Assembly: GCA_034044135.1 (NCBI GenBank)
Contig: CP139021.1
Coordinates: 3,797,635 to 3,861,634, forward strand
From: Flammeovirgaceae bacterium SG7u.111
GTDB lineage: Bacteria; Bacteroidota; Bacteroidia; Cytophagales; Flammeovirgaceae
Direction: 5' to 3'
DNA: 64,000 bases
Part shown: positions 1 to 8,122 of the stretch, piece by piece
How positions within the stretch are numbered: the first letter of the stretch is position 1
How the letters are laid out: every line of letters starts with the position of its first letter
The notes under the pieces: model-generated
Databases searched by the model: none
What the model was told of the DNA's origin: nothing
Seen by the model: the letters and a program-made list of their open reading frames with translations, nothing else
Program-made: the position numbers and the translations under genes

Positions 1-2453
1 GAAATCTGTGTCGGATTTGTACTGGCTGTATACACTCCTGCCTCCATCTCCAAACCGTTCAATATAAATTTATCAACAGCTACTTCCGAAGCCAGTTCCA
101 TGAAACCGCCTTCTTCCAGCACGACAGACAAAGTATCACCTGCACTTTTTGCATGGCTAAAAATCGCCTTGTTTCCAGCTCCAACTTTGATCGTGCTATT
201 TCCAAAAGCGTTTGCCGCAGTGCCATTGATAGCGGTAAAAGAAGCTGCATTGTAACTTGGCGTAGCAATATCCCAAGTGCCAGTGAAGTTGCTGTTATCA
301 CCACTCAACACCACCGTTGCATCACATTCGCAATCCCTTACATTTTGGGCGAAAATAGAAGATGAACCAGTAAACGTTCCGGGCAAAGTCATGCTGCTTC
401 CAGCAACATTTGAACTATTCAATTTAAGATAAATATTACCTGTTATGGCAATAGGCGCATCAAGGGTAAAACCGGCTCCACTTGTAGCATACCTTAACGC
501 TGAACCTTCTTGCATTTCAATCTGCCCAGTTGCTGAATGTGTTCCTCTCAAGCGGATGCCTCCAGTGCCCTTCACCGTCAAATTTGCAGGGAAAACCCAA
601 GAAGTGGTTTCCATTTCAATTTCTGTAATTACTTGTTCGCCTTCTTCTGGCAAAAGCTGTGGCGAATAATGTTCGGCAACATCCCAGTTACCATTTTCCC
701 CTCCTACAAAAGCAAATACATCAGGTCTACCAATAGTGATTTTGCCTGTCCCGCTGATCAAACTAGGGTTCGATGTAGCAGTGTATTCGCCCAAACCTTG
801 GAGCACACCATCAATATAAAATTCGGAAAGGACTATATCTGCATTCAAAATCAGAGAAGAGCCCGCTACAACTTCTAGTTTCGATTCTGGATGAAAAACT
901 TCGCTATTTCCCACCAAAAAAGTAGCCCTGTTGGCAACAGACACATCACCTTTTCCAAGCGAATGGGCTACCGCAGCACTCAATGTTCCTTCTTCCACAC
1001 TAAAAGCCCCTGAATAATCAGCATTATCTGTATTGAGCACCAAACTTCCTGAACCGCTTTTTGTTAGCGTATGAACTCCTGTGATAACAGCATCGAGCGT
1101 TAGCGCATTTTCAGTAAAAACAGTCACCGCCCCTTTGGTTGATATTTTCCCTTCTAAAGAAGCTGTTGCAGTTGCACCGATAGTGGAGCCGCCAATAGCC
1201 AAATAAGCAAGCGTGCTATTTGAAGAAACACTCAATGTAGCTCCGTTGCTCAGTGCCAAATCGGCATCAAACGAACCTCCATCAGCATCTACCACAAAAC
1301 TTCCGTCCACGGTAGCAGCTTCACCTGTTGCCGGCACTCCTGCCGGATTCCAGTTTGCAGCAGCTAACCAGCTACCTGAAGCATCGTTTCCTGTCCAAGT
1401 ATAACTCGCTACCAAAGGAGCTTCTGCCGTTGGATCCCAATTATCATTTCCTCCCAATACAGCCTGAACTGTGTAACCAGAAGCTTCTTCATCTGTCAAC
1501 GCTCTTATTCCAACCCAGTTGGCACGACCGCTCATATCGGCACCGCCACCTGTATTTTGATATTCATACAATTCTAAATTAGCACTCGTATCCGCATAAT
1601 CCATATTCCAAGTAGTTGGCCAGCCAAGCGGATCTATTTTGTCGGTCATGTCGCATTTCAGCCACGTAACTTTCGGATAATTATGCCAAGGTCTTCCTAG
1701 GGCAATGGTATTCCCATCGTCGCCAGCACGTGGGCTGTCTTCCACATACGTCACGTCGCATTCGCTAAAAACAAACCCATATTTTTGAGCTAAATCGGTA
1801 GAAGGTGCGGTAATCCAACCACCTCCCCAACTTCTAATTTCGCATTTGTCGAAGAAAGCAATGCCTCCTCCATAAATATAATCGGTACGACCTAGTACCA
1901 AACAGTTTTGAAAGTACGAGCGCTTGCCCACTGACCAAAAATAAATGGTATCTTGATAGCCTTTAAGGTTGCAGTTGACGAAAACAACTTTGTCTGATCT
2001 GACCGTGATTGCTTGAGCCTGCCCTACCGGCCCTGCCGTATTTTGTATGGTCAGATTTTCTGCTCGAAAGCCGTCTCCATGGATAGTGACTGTGGCGGAA
2101 GTTCGAATATTATCACCCGTCCAGAGAGCGGCATCTTCCGTGGGGCATTTACCAGCCTCGCAGTCATAGATATGGTAACTCAAAATGGTCTCGTCCCTAC
2201 TTTCACCTATGATAGAAACATTGGTTTTTGAAGCCGGAACAATGAGCTTTTCCGTATCGTACAAGCCCCTTTTAATATAGATTACCGTAGAAGTTTCACT
2301 GTTGTTGGGAACGGCATCAATTGCCGCCTGAAGGGAGGTGAAATCTCCAGAACCGTCTTGCGCCACTACAATATCGTAGGACTGGGCTTGGAGGGTGGAA
2401 TAACTCAGGAAGAACAATCCTAAGAGAAAAAACATCTTTTTCATTTTCATCAT
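1..2453 (-). CDS. Pectin methylesterase (CE8) with C-terminal beta-strand repeats, 3' end cut by window edge
   Basis: Removes methyl esters from homogalacturonan, normally outside the cell or in the periplasm. The frame is open without interruption from the ATG at 2453 to position 1 (about 817 codons). Residues 1-25 form a signal peptide ending LQAQ. The pectinesterase domain (about 26-300) opens with DGSGDFTSLQAAID and has the family motifs: GQAQAITV (Gln about 145), GYQDT (Asp about 168), GRTDYIYGG (second Asp about 187) and LGRPW (about 249). From about residue 320 the protein changes to Gly/Ser/Thr-rich repeats with a TWTGN...NW unit, like autotransporter-associated beta-strand repeats. 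A sorting domain such as a T9SS tail would lie beyond the edge and cannot be seen. Two further Met codons follow the chosen start within the leader, so the exact start is uncertain by a few residues. Confidence 0.88.
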   Translation of the reverse strand, partial: MMKMKKMFFLLGLFFLSYSTLQAQSYDIVVAQDGSGDFTSLQAAIDAVPNNSETSTVIYIKRGLYDTEKLIVPASKTNVSIIGESRDETILSYHIYDCEAGKCPTEDAALWTGDNIRTSATVTIHGDGFRAENLTIQNTAGPVGQAQAITVRSDKVVFVNCNLKGYQDTIYFWSVGKRSYFQNCLVLGRTDYIYGGGIAFFDKCEIRSWGGGWITAPSTDLAQKYGFVFSECDVTYVEDSPRAGDDGNTIALGRPWHNYPKVTWLKCDMTDKIDPLGWPTTWNMDYADTSANLELYEYQNTGGGADMSGRANWVGIRALTDEEASGYTVQAVLGGNDNWDPTAEAPLVASYTWTGNDASGSWLAAANWNPAGVPATGEAATVDGSFVVDADGGSFDADLALSNGATLSVSSNSTLAYLAIGGSTIGATATASLEGKISTKGAVTVFTENALTLDAVITGVHTLTKSGSGSLVLNTDNADYSGAFSVEEGTLSAAVAHSLGKGDVSVANRATFLVGNSEVFHPESKLEVVAGSSLILNADIVLSEFYIDGVLQGLGEYTATSNPSLISGTGKITIGRPDVFAFVGGENGNWDVAEHYSPQLLPEEGEQVITEIEMETTSWVFPANLTVKGTGGIRLRGTHSATGQIEMQEGSALRYATSGAGFTLDAPIAITGNIYLKLNSSNVAGSSMTLPGTFTGSSSIFAQNVRDCECDATVVLSGDNSNFTGTWDIATPSYNAASFTAINGTAANAFGNSTIKVGAGNKAIFSHAKSAGDTLSVVLEEGGFMELASEVAVDKFILNGLEMEAGVYTASTNPTQI

Positions 2454-2861
2454 TTCAGAGAATTTTTATTTGTTAATGTGTAGTTGATTATGCCTGCCTT
2501 TTTGGACAAAAAAAGCTCCAGCCCACCCAACGGATTTTTCGCATAGGAGCGCTGGAAGTATTCATTTCATAGAAACAGAACACTCATATCCGGACGGAAA
2601 ACAAGCAGTAATTAGGACTCCTTAAATGGAGTGTTTGTGTAGTAAAATACCTTCTCTGCGTTGAGGAATTTTATAAAAAAGATTGATCTCTAGCTAAAGT
2701 AGTTAGAGATTTAGTAGTACATAAATACGTGTTTTGGAGGAGAGAGCCAAACAAGAATTATAAAAAAATGTAAATAATACAATTTAACATATGCTATCAC
2801 AAAACACACTTTACTGTACTTGACATAATGTTTAGAAATATTCGGGAACGTTACAACAGAC
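2454..2861. other. Gene-free stretch upstream of the pectinesterase
   Basis: No convincing reading frame. It must hold the pectinesterase promoter on the minus strand. A weak inverted repeat (tccagc ... gctgga, about 2518-2555) could form a stem with a large loop, but it has no T tail and I give it no function. Confidence 0.5.
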
Positions 2862-3536
2862 TCACTTTCCAAATTTATACACAGGGTAGCCACTGAAATC
2901 ATCCCACTTCTGCACCAGCTTAAAGCCGCTTTTTTCCATTTGTGAAAGGAGTTCTTTTTCCGAGGCAAAAGGAACGCCGCAATCTTCTCCGGGGCAAATC
3001 TTCACTTCTCCTTCTTCCACAAACTCATCCCTGACAAAGAAATGCCCATCGTCTTTTAGCTTGGTAAAAATATCGTTCATCACCGCTTCTTTATCCTCTA
3101 TCACGTGGTAAGTTGCATTGGTGTAGATCACATCAAAATAGCCGGCGGGCAAGTTAGTTTGGGTGTACGTGCCAATAGCTATCTGAAAACTGCTGTTTTC
3201 CCTCAAGGGCTTTTCGGTGAGTTTGGAATAATAGGCCAGCACTTTGCCCAGCTCCTGCTCGCTCAGGCAAGCCGTATCTATATCTTGCACATACACCTCA
3301 AGGCTATCGACCAAGCTGGAAAGCATGACAGGCACTGCTCCGTTCTGAGAGCCAACATCGGCAAAGGCATCCCCCGGTTTCAATTCCAACAGCCCTGCCA
3401 AGGTAGCGAAAGATTCTTTGATCTCTTTTTTGGTAAATACCCGACCGCATGCATAGGGTTTGTTCTTTCCCTTTTGGCTGGCGCAGGAGGAAAGGAGAAC
3501 ACTTAAGAAGATGAATGAGAACAGAAGGTTTTTCAT
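2862..3536 (-). CDS. Lipoprotein with a class I SAM-methyltransferase domain
   Basis: 224 residues. The N-terminus is a lipoprotein signal (hydrophobic stretch, then LLSSC with Cys at 18), which predicts export and lipid anchoring. The rest looks like a Rossmann methyltransferase: motif I FADVGSQNGAVPVML (about 59-73), an acidic turn YVQDID after strand 2, and DVIYTNATYHVIEDKEAV as motif IV and following helix. A C-terminal segment carries Cys pairs (CPGEDCG). Substrate unknown. S-adenosylmethionine is cytoplasmic, so an exported methyltransferase is unexpected; the fold may be reused, or the leader may be misread. It is followed on the same strand by nothing close, and the two genes upstream of it are separate. 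Confidence 0.75.
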   Translation of the reverse strand: MKNLLFSFIFLSVLLSSCASQKGKNKPYACGRVFTKKEIKESFATLAGLLELKPGDAFADVGSQNGAVPVMLSSLVDSLEVYVQDIDTACLSEQELGKVLAYYSKLTEKPLRENSSFQIAIGTYTQTNLPAGYFDVIYTNATYHVIEDKEAVMNDIFTKLKDDGHFFVRDEFVEEGEVKICPGEDCGVPFASEKELLSQMEKSGFKLVQKWDDFSGYPVYKFGK

Positions 3537-3642
3537 AAACTAAATTTATGCAAACAGCCTGCATAAAACAAGTGAGTGGGATTGGTGATTTCGACATACC
3601 AGGGGGAATCTCCTTTAGTGGACGTTAGATATAAAATATTTT

Positions 3643-4038
3643 TTAGTACCCCAACCAAGCAAAATTCATCCATATAAGAGTAACAAAAGAAAATATCCCA
3701 TAAATAACTCCCAATACTCTCAACCTTTGCTTCATATTTTGAGTGTAATTTTCTACCTCTTTCCTTACTAATGGACAATCACTTCTCTTTTTTCTGATGT
3801 AAAATATCACAGATAGTGTAATACCAAGACAAATAGGTAAGTAGTACAAACGGAAAATCTCAGAGTAGTCCTCTTCCACTAAAAATGATAAACATGTTAG
3901 CACAAATAGGAAGTTTGACGCCAAGAAAAAGCCAATAAACATTGCAGTAATGAGATATATTTTATTCTCACTTTGAGTTGACAGCTTTCTACATATCATG
4001 TATAGATCAACAAATAAACATTTGAAAAATCGTAGCAT
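3643..4038 (-). CDS. Small integral membrane protein of unknown function
   Basis: 131 residues with three or four hydrophobic segments (about 27-50, 65-82, 108-128) and a basic loop (IRKKRSD) between the second and third. I do not recognise the family. Its ATG overlaps the stop of the upstream gene at 4038 by one base (TAATG), so the two are almost certainly co-transcribed and translationally coupled. Confidence 0.6.
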   Translation of the reverse strand: MLRFFKCLFVDLYMICRKLSTQSENKIYLITAMFIGFFLASNFLFVLTCLSFLVEEDYSEIFRLYYLPICLGITLSVIFYIRKKRSDCPLVRKEVENYTQNMKQRLRVLGVIYGIFSFVTLIWMNFAWLGY

Positions 4039-4475
4039 TAGTCGTGTTGTTTTAAAGGGTTTCCTAAGTAGCCTTTTAAGTCTAAAATATATTCCAATGT
4101 ATCACCCTCATGAATTTTGTATAAAAAACACCAGTCAGTGTTGGGTTGCTTTACCAACCGATCTCCTATAGCCATGATATCATCCACATGAAGCCCGTCG
4201 TGACTCGAAACTGTCGCTATCAAATTTCTTTTGTCCCCTCCTTCTAGGGTGATGAGGCAATGCCTAGGAGAATCTCTGAATTCATTGGAAGGCATGCCGT
4301 ATAGTGAAACATCGATAACCTCTGCGTTAATTCGCTCTTCAAACCCAAAAAACGGATACCTGTCATACCATTCTTCCAGTTTTTTTAGCATTTTTTTCTC
4401 TGAGTAATCCTCATATAATAACATTGAGACAACGAATAGCGAGGCAATTGCTAACAGTGAAATCTTTTTTTTCAT
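4038..4475 (-). CDS. Membrane-anchored protein of unknown function
   Basis: 145 residues. One N-terminal hydrophobic segment (about 5-22) after MKKK suggests a signal anchor; the remainder is a soluble, probably extracytoplasmic domain with no motif I know. It is the first gene of a two-gene unit with the membrane protein at 3643-4038. The IS982 element begins about 45 bases upstream of its start, so its native promoter may have been displaced or replaced. Confidence 0.6.
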   Translation of the reverse strand: MKKKISLLAIASLFVVSMLLYEDYSEKKMLKKLEEWYDRYPFFGFEERINAEVIDVSLYGMPSNEFRDSPRHCLITLEGGDKRNLIATVSSHDGLHVDDIMAIGDRLVKQPNTDWCFLYKIHEGDTLEYILDLKGYLGNPLKQHD

Positions 4476-4520
4476 ATTGACTTTTTGTTGCTGATAAAAC
4501 CGTTCTAGGAATTACCATTA

Positions 4521-5457
4521 CTCTAATTAATTCAAGTTGCGGTGTATATAAGTAAATCTGCCAAAATGTATAAGTTTAAGAGCGACCAAGCCATTAAACT
4601 AAATACATTATGACAGATTATACGATTGCAATATATTGTTTTATTGATGGTTTTCTAAAAAACACCGGTGGCAAAGATGAAAGCAAAAGAAAAATGAACG
4701 ATGCGGAGATCATGACCACCGCCCTGGTCTCGTGCAGGTATTTTTCAGGCAACCAGGCCAAGGGGATGCATTATATGAAGGCACATTTCCAAGTCGACCT
4801 GATAGACAAATCTGGTTACAACAGGCGGCTACATGGCCTTTCCCTGCAGCTTCACCTGCTTTTTATAGGCCTGGGAAATACCCTGAAAGACCTCAACACT
4901 TCTTGTGAATACCTGATCGATAGTTTTCCGGTTGCGGTATGCCGGAACATCAGAATACCGAGAAACAAAATACTGGATGGTGTAGAGGCCTATAGAGGGA
5001 AGAATGCGTCCAAGAGGGAGTATTTTTATGGTTTTAAAGTTCAAATGGTCACCACTGCGGCGGGGGTCCCGGTCGATTATTTTATCTGTGCGGGCTCCTT
5101 TGCCGATATCACGGCCTTTAAGGCGATGGATATCGACCTTCCTGAAGGGAGTACGTTATATGCCGACAGTGGCTATACAGAATATGAAATTGAAGATTTG
5201 CTCAAAGAATGTGAGGGCATTGACTTTTTGGTCGAAAGGAAGTCCAATTCGACCAGAAAAGACTCCCCAGCTTTGGCTTACATCAAAAAACATATGAGAA
5301 AGCGGATCGAGACATCCTTTAGTGAGATCAATGCATTTTTTCCCTTGAAGATCCATGCCGTGACACCGCAAGGCTATCTGCCCAAAATATTCCTGTTCTT
5401 GTTTGCTTATACTTTGAAAAGATCAATTTGATACAACGCAACTTGAATTAATTAGAG
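4521..5457 (+). mobile_element. IS982-family insertion sequence, copy A
   Basis: A 937-bp element bounded by perfect 21-bp inverted repeats, 4521-4541 and 5437-5457 (core ttcaagttgc / gcaacttgaa). It encodes one transposase in the forward direction. No target-site duplication is evident: the left flank ends ccatta and the right flank begins catctt. Confidence 0.88.
4610..5431 (+). CDS. IS982-family transposase
   Basis: 273 residues, a normal length for the family, and apparently intact. DDE-type transposase: the IDSFPVAVC segment holds the first Asp, YADSGY the second, and the ETSFSEINAFFP segment the Glu region. The start at 4610 is preceded by an A-rich stretch inside the left inverted repeat region and the stop lies 6 bases before the right repeat. 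Different in sequence from the other IS982 element at 25.2 kb, so the two are not recent copies of each other. Confidence 0.88.
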   Translation: MTDYTIAIYCFIDGFLKNTGGKDESKRKMNDAEIMTTALVSCRYFSGNQAKGMHYMKAHFQVDLIDKSGYNRRLHGLSLQLHLLFIGLGNTLKDLNTSCEYLIDSFPVAVCRNIRIPRNKILDGVEAYRGKNASKREYFYGFKVQMVTTAAGVPVDYFICAGSFADITAFKAMDIDLPEGSTLYADSGYTEYEIEDLLKECEGIDFLVERKSNSTRKDSPALAYIKKHMRKRIETSFSEINAFFPLKIHAVTPQGYLPKIFLFLFAYTLKRSI

Positions 5458-5507
5458 CATCTTGACGGCATTGACTTTACCACAAATCTACTACCTCTCT
5501 CTCCAAC

Positions 5508-5583
5508 TAACCAAAAACGCCCCGCCAAAAGATGACGGGGCGTTTCGATTGTTGCTTTTTTTAATTTGCTGTCCTTGTTTGGC
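5508..5583. repeat. Intergenic hairpin repeat, copy A
   Basis: About 75 bp repeated imperfectly at 5882-5960. The centre is a perfect 9-bp stem, aacgccccg (5516-5524) with cggggcgtt (5536-5544), followed by ttcgattgttgc, a T-run and ccttgtttgg. The same order of blocks is present in copy B. Confidence 0.7.
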
Positions 5584-5881
5584 AAACCCGACGTGGTGGT
5601 TTGGGACGCCCACGACGATAGGTGGGTGGGGGCAAAGCGTCGGGGGCGTAAAAAAAACGACCCCGACGGGTACGACCCTTGCTGAGCGATGGGGTCGCTC
5701 CAAGCGCCCCCATCGTTATTCTTGCGCCTGAACTAGCGCCGTTACTCTTTTTAGAGCAGCAAAGGTTTATAACCCTAAAGATAGCCCCTCCATAACCCTT
5801 TTTGACGCAGCAAGTAACGGTGGTAGTTGTTTTTAGACAACGCCGACTGACAAATAGGAAACTGGGCAACGACCGGCTCCA

Positions 5882-5960
5882 AAAACCAAAAACGCCCCGC
5901 CAAAAATTGACGGGACGTTTCGATGGTTGCATTTTTGTTTTTACTTGCTACCCTTGTTTG
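5882..5960. repeat. Intergenic hairpin repeat, copy B
   Basis: Second copy of the repeat at 5508-5583, direct orientation. Stem 5891-5899 with 5911-5919, here with one C-A mismatch; the flanking blocks (cgtttcgat, gttgc, T-run, ccttgtttgg) are conserved. Confidence 0.7.
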
Positions 5961-6029
5961 GGACGAGCGGATGCTCGCCCCACCTTAGATTTGTGCAGTT
6001 GTATTATTCGAAGGATTGTGTTTAATTGG

Positions 6030-6137
6030 AAAACCTTGATTTCCTTTTGGCCAAGGGGGGCATGGGCGACTCAACTCGCTCCACGAACAAGATTCATCCC
6101 ACTGCTGGATGCCCGTGTCCCCTCCCGTGCCCAGGCC
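6030..6137 (+). ncRNA. Candidate IS110 bridge RNA segment (strong helix upstream of the transposase)
   Basis: The leader of the IS110 transposase can form a 12-bp helix: ggggg-catgggc (6056-6067) with gcccgtg-tcccc (6111-6122), including two G-U pairs. The 43-base apical part contains a smaller catcc/ggatg stem. A further cctTG/CAagg pairing lies at 6034-6038 with 6052-6056. IS110-family elements are known to encode a structured bridge (seek) RNA in a non-coding end, upstream of the gene in the IS110 group. Position and structure fit; the assignment is inference. Confidence 0.35.
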
Positions 6138-6229
6138 TGTATAAGAGTTTGCCACCGTTAAGGTAGTTAGGCTACGCACCAGGTCCTTGGCCTCTAGGTT
6201 TTTTGTCCAACATAAAAATACGGATAACC

Positions 6230-7237
6230 ATGGAATTTAAAAACTTTATCGGCATCGACATCAGCAAAGACACCATCGACCTGGCCCTCTTGGCCGAACA
6301 TGGAGAGCTTGTCAACCTCAAATGGGACAACGACGGGAAAGCACTGGCCAAAGGGCTAAAGTCCCTGTTCAGGGAACACGGAATGGACAAAGAAGACACC
6401 TTGCTATGTGCCGAGCACACAGGACAGTTCGGCAACAAGCTGATGGAAGTGTCCCTGGACCTGGGGCTTTGCCTCTGGATGGAATCACCTTATTCCATCT
6501 CCCGCTCGCAGGGAATGACAAGGGGAAAGGACGACAAGGTGGATGCCGAGAGGATCGCCGGCTATGCCAAGCGGTTCGCCGACAAGGCAAGATTGGTAAA
6601 GCCTACACCCAAGACTATCAATAAGTTAAAGCTTTTGTCCTCTGAGCGGGAACTTGCCATGAAGGATCTCTCGAAATACAAAGGGCAGCTAAAACAGGAG
6701 AAAGGGTTTCTGGACAAAGAGTATTTCAAGGAAAAAGAAAAGAGGGTGAAGAAGCTCATCGCCCTCTATAAAAAAACGGTCGAGGAGATAGAGGAACAGA
6801 TAGCCCAGTTGATAGAGGACGACCCGGACATCAAGGACAGTTTCGACAAGATCGTCTCCGTGGAGGGCGTGGGAAAGCAGACGGCCATCGCCACGATAGT
6901 GGCCACGGAAAACTTCCAGAAATTTGACGACCCCAAGAAGTTTGCCTGCCACATCGGCTGCGCCCCGTTCAGGTACGTGTCGGGCAGCAGCATCCGCTCA
7001 CGCAACAAGGTCTCGCAAAAAGCCAACAAGGACCTGAAGAAAATATTCCACATGGCGGCACTCTCCACCCTGAGGACAAAGGGGGAGCTGCGAAAATATT
7101 ACGACCGCAAAGTGGAGGAGGGCAAGCACAAGATGTCCGTCATAAACGCCATCCGATCAAAGCTCGTCCACCGCATCTTTGCGGTCATTAACCAAAACAG
7201 GAAATATGAAAAAATTTATACGCATTCCCTTGTTTAA
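6230..7237 (+). CDS. IS110-family transposase (DEDD recombinase)
   Basis: About 335 residues from the ATG at 6230; a TTG nine codons upstream is in frame but the domain begins right after the ATG. The RuvC-like N-terminus gives FIGIDISKDTIDLAL (Asp), the CAEHTGQFG segment (Glu) and DDKVDAERIAGYA (two Asp). A coiled middle (about 145-200) precedes the C-terminal Transposase_20 region with SVEGVGKQTA and the YVSGSS motif expected to carry the nucleophilic serine. Intact by length and motifs. Works with a non-coding guide RNA in studied relatives. Confidence 0.9.
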   Translation: MEFKNFIGIDISKDTIDLALLAEHGELVNLKWDNDGKALAKGLKSLFREHGMDKEDTLLCAEHTGQFGNKLMEVSLDLGLCLWMESPYSISRSQGMTRGKDDKVDAERIAGYAKRFADKARLVKPTPKTINKLKLLSSERELAMKDLSKYKGQLKQEKGFLDKEYFKEKEKRVKKLIALYKKTVEEIEEQIAQLIEDDPDIKDSFDKIVSVEGVGKQTAIATIVATENFQKFDDPKKFACHIGCAPFRYVSGSSIRSRNKVSQKANKDLKKIFHMAALSTLRTKGELRKYYDRKVEEGKHKMSVINAIRSKLVHRIFAVINQNRKYEKIYTHSLV

Positions 7238-7257
7238 ACCATAAGAGTAGTGGGGGG

Positions 7258-7340
7258 CATCTTCGCAGTCATAAACCAAAATAGGAAATATGAAAAAATT
7301 TATACACATACCCTTGCTTAAACCATAAGAGTAGTTGGGG
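7258..7340 (+). mobile_element. 3' remnant of a second IS110 copy
   Basis: This stretch repeats 7170-7257 with about 90% identity. It encodes the last 21 residues of a sister transposase (RIFAVINQ...THTLA, stop) and the following ccataagagtagt-tgggg end. The remnant abuts the intact element directly and ends at the stop codon of the next minus-strand gene. Confidence 0.8.
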
Positions 7341-7832
7341 CTAATTTTTGTTCTTACGTGACAATTTTTTGTCGGCGTCTAAAACAGCAAATTCTTTTTT
7401 AAATACGTGTGTTCGTGTATCAACATATCCATTTTCTAAATACTCATATTCTTCAATAACTCCCCGAAGAGTTTTAGTTTTATTCTTAACCGAATCTATC
7501 TTAATGAAAAAACTAGCTATTGAATCTTCTCCTAATACCTGACCTAAAGTGCTACTGTCCACAACATTGAAATTTTTGTCGTAGTTTCCTATGATTACAC
7601 GAAAATTTTTAAGCCTTGGTTCTTTCATTTTTACAGTAACTTTTACGGCTTCGCCTACATACATAGTATCAGACTCAGCATAAACTGTAAATGGCAATTG
7701 AGAAAAGTCCTGTAATTCCACAGAATATCCTTCTAAAGGTTTTTCTTCTGTCTTAATTACATTCTTATCACCAGCTTGTTTACATTGTGCTAATAATATT
7801 ATAAGAACTAAAATTACAAGATTTCTAATCAT
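7341..7832 (-). CDS. Lipoprotein of unknown function downstream of the RHS fragment
   Basis: 163 residues. Lipoprotein signal with lipobox LLAQC (Cys at 17), then a soluble domain with beta-rich pattern (TVYAESDTMYVGEAVKVTVKM) that resembles an immunoglobulin-like or carboxypeptidase-regulatory fold, without a recognised family. Its stop at 7341-7343 lies immediately beside the IS110 remnant, so the last few codons (RKNKN) could have been altered by that insertion. It is the third gene of a unit starting with the RHS fragment and may act with it, for example as a protective or partner protein; that is inference from position only. Confidence 0.6.
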   Translation of the reverse strand: MIRNLVILVLIILLAQCKQAGDKNVIKTEEKPLEGYSVELQDFSQLPFTVYAESDTMYVGEAVKVTVKMKEPRLKNFRVIIGNYDKNFNVVDSSTLGQVLGEDSIASFFIKIDSVKNKTKTLRGVIEEYEYLENGYVDTRTHVFKKEFAVLDADKKLSRKNKN

Positions 7833-7843
7833 CAGATTATGTT

Positions 7844-8122
7844 TTAGTAATTGATATTAAAAGTATCTTTTTTTATTATTTGCTTCTTGTCATCATAGTA
7901 TTTTACCTGCTTAAGACTATCATTGATCATAGATCCCATTGCAGTGTGCGCAGCATCTTCAGCGTAAAATATACTATTAAAAGCAGAATATGGTGGATAC
8001 AGCCGCTTCTGTGCCGTTTTTTGTGCACTTCTAGCAAATTCACTCTTAATGTCTTTTATCTTACTAGGTAGACCATGATAGTGTTTACTTGAAGCGGCCC
8101 AAGCTTTCCCAAATTTTTTCAT
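7844..8122 (-). CDS. Small basic protein coupled to the RHS fragment
   Basis: 92 residues, Lys/Ala-rich, no signal peptide and no known motif. Its ATG overlaps the RHS stop codon by four bases (ATGA), a sign of translational coupling, and the next gene follows after 11 bases. In RHS loci the gene just behind the RHS tip is often an immunity protein or an extra tip piece; nothing in the sequence proves either here. Confidence 0.55.
   Translation of the reverse strand: MKKFGKAWAASSKHYHGLPSKIKDIKSEFARSAQKTAQKRLYPPYSAFNSIFYAEDAAHTAMGSMINDSLKQVKYYDDKKQIIKKDTFNINY

Larger units (their letters stand above)
5458..6029. other. GC-rich gene-free stretch with hairpins between two insertion sequences
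   Basis: No reading frame here resembles a protein. The stretch is much richer in G+C than its surroundings and contains two copies of a hairpin repeat (listed separately) and two further perfect stems: cgtcgggg/ccccgacg (5638-5645 with 5661-5668) and cgatgggg/ccccatcg (5687-5694 with 5708-5715). It may be debris of earlier transposition or part of a genome-wide intergenic repeat family. Confidence 0.5.
5961..7257 (+). mobile_element. IS110-family insertion sequence (ends approximate)
   Basis: Long 5' non-coding leader plus a complete DEDD transposase. IS110 elements lack clear inverted repeats and target duplications, so the ends are estimates: the left is somewhere between the hairpin repeat and 6230, and the right is near the gagtagt-gggg sequence at 7244-7257, which recurs at the end of the adjacent remnant. 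Confidence 0.6.

Noticed and set aside
4510-5470. Target-site duplication around IS982 copy A
   Set aside because: Flanks catta and catct share only three bases; no exact repeat of 4 bp or more was found.
5491-6161. Open frames of 70-123 codons in the GC-rich gene-free stretch
   Set aside because: They overlap on both strands, have low-complexity composition caused by GC content, lack plausible starts and resemble no protein.
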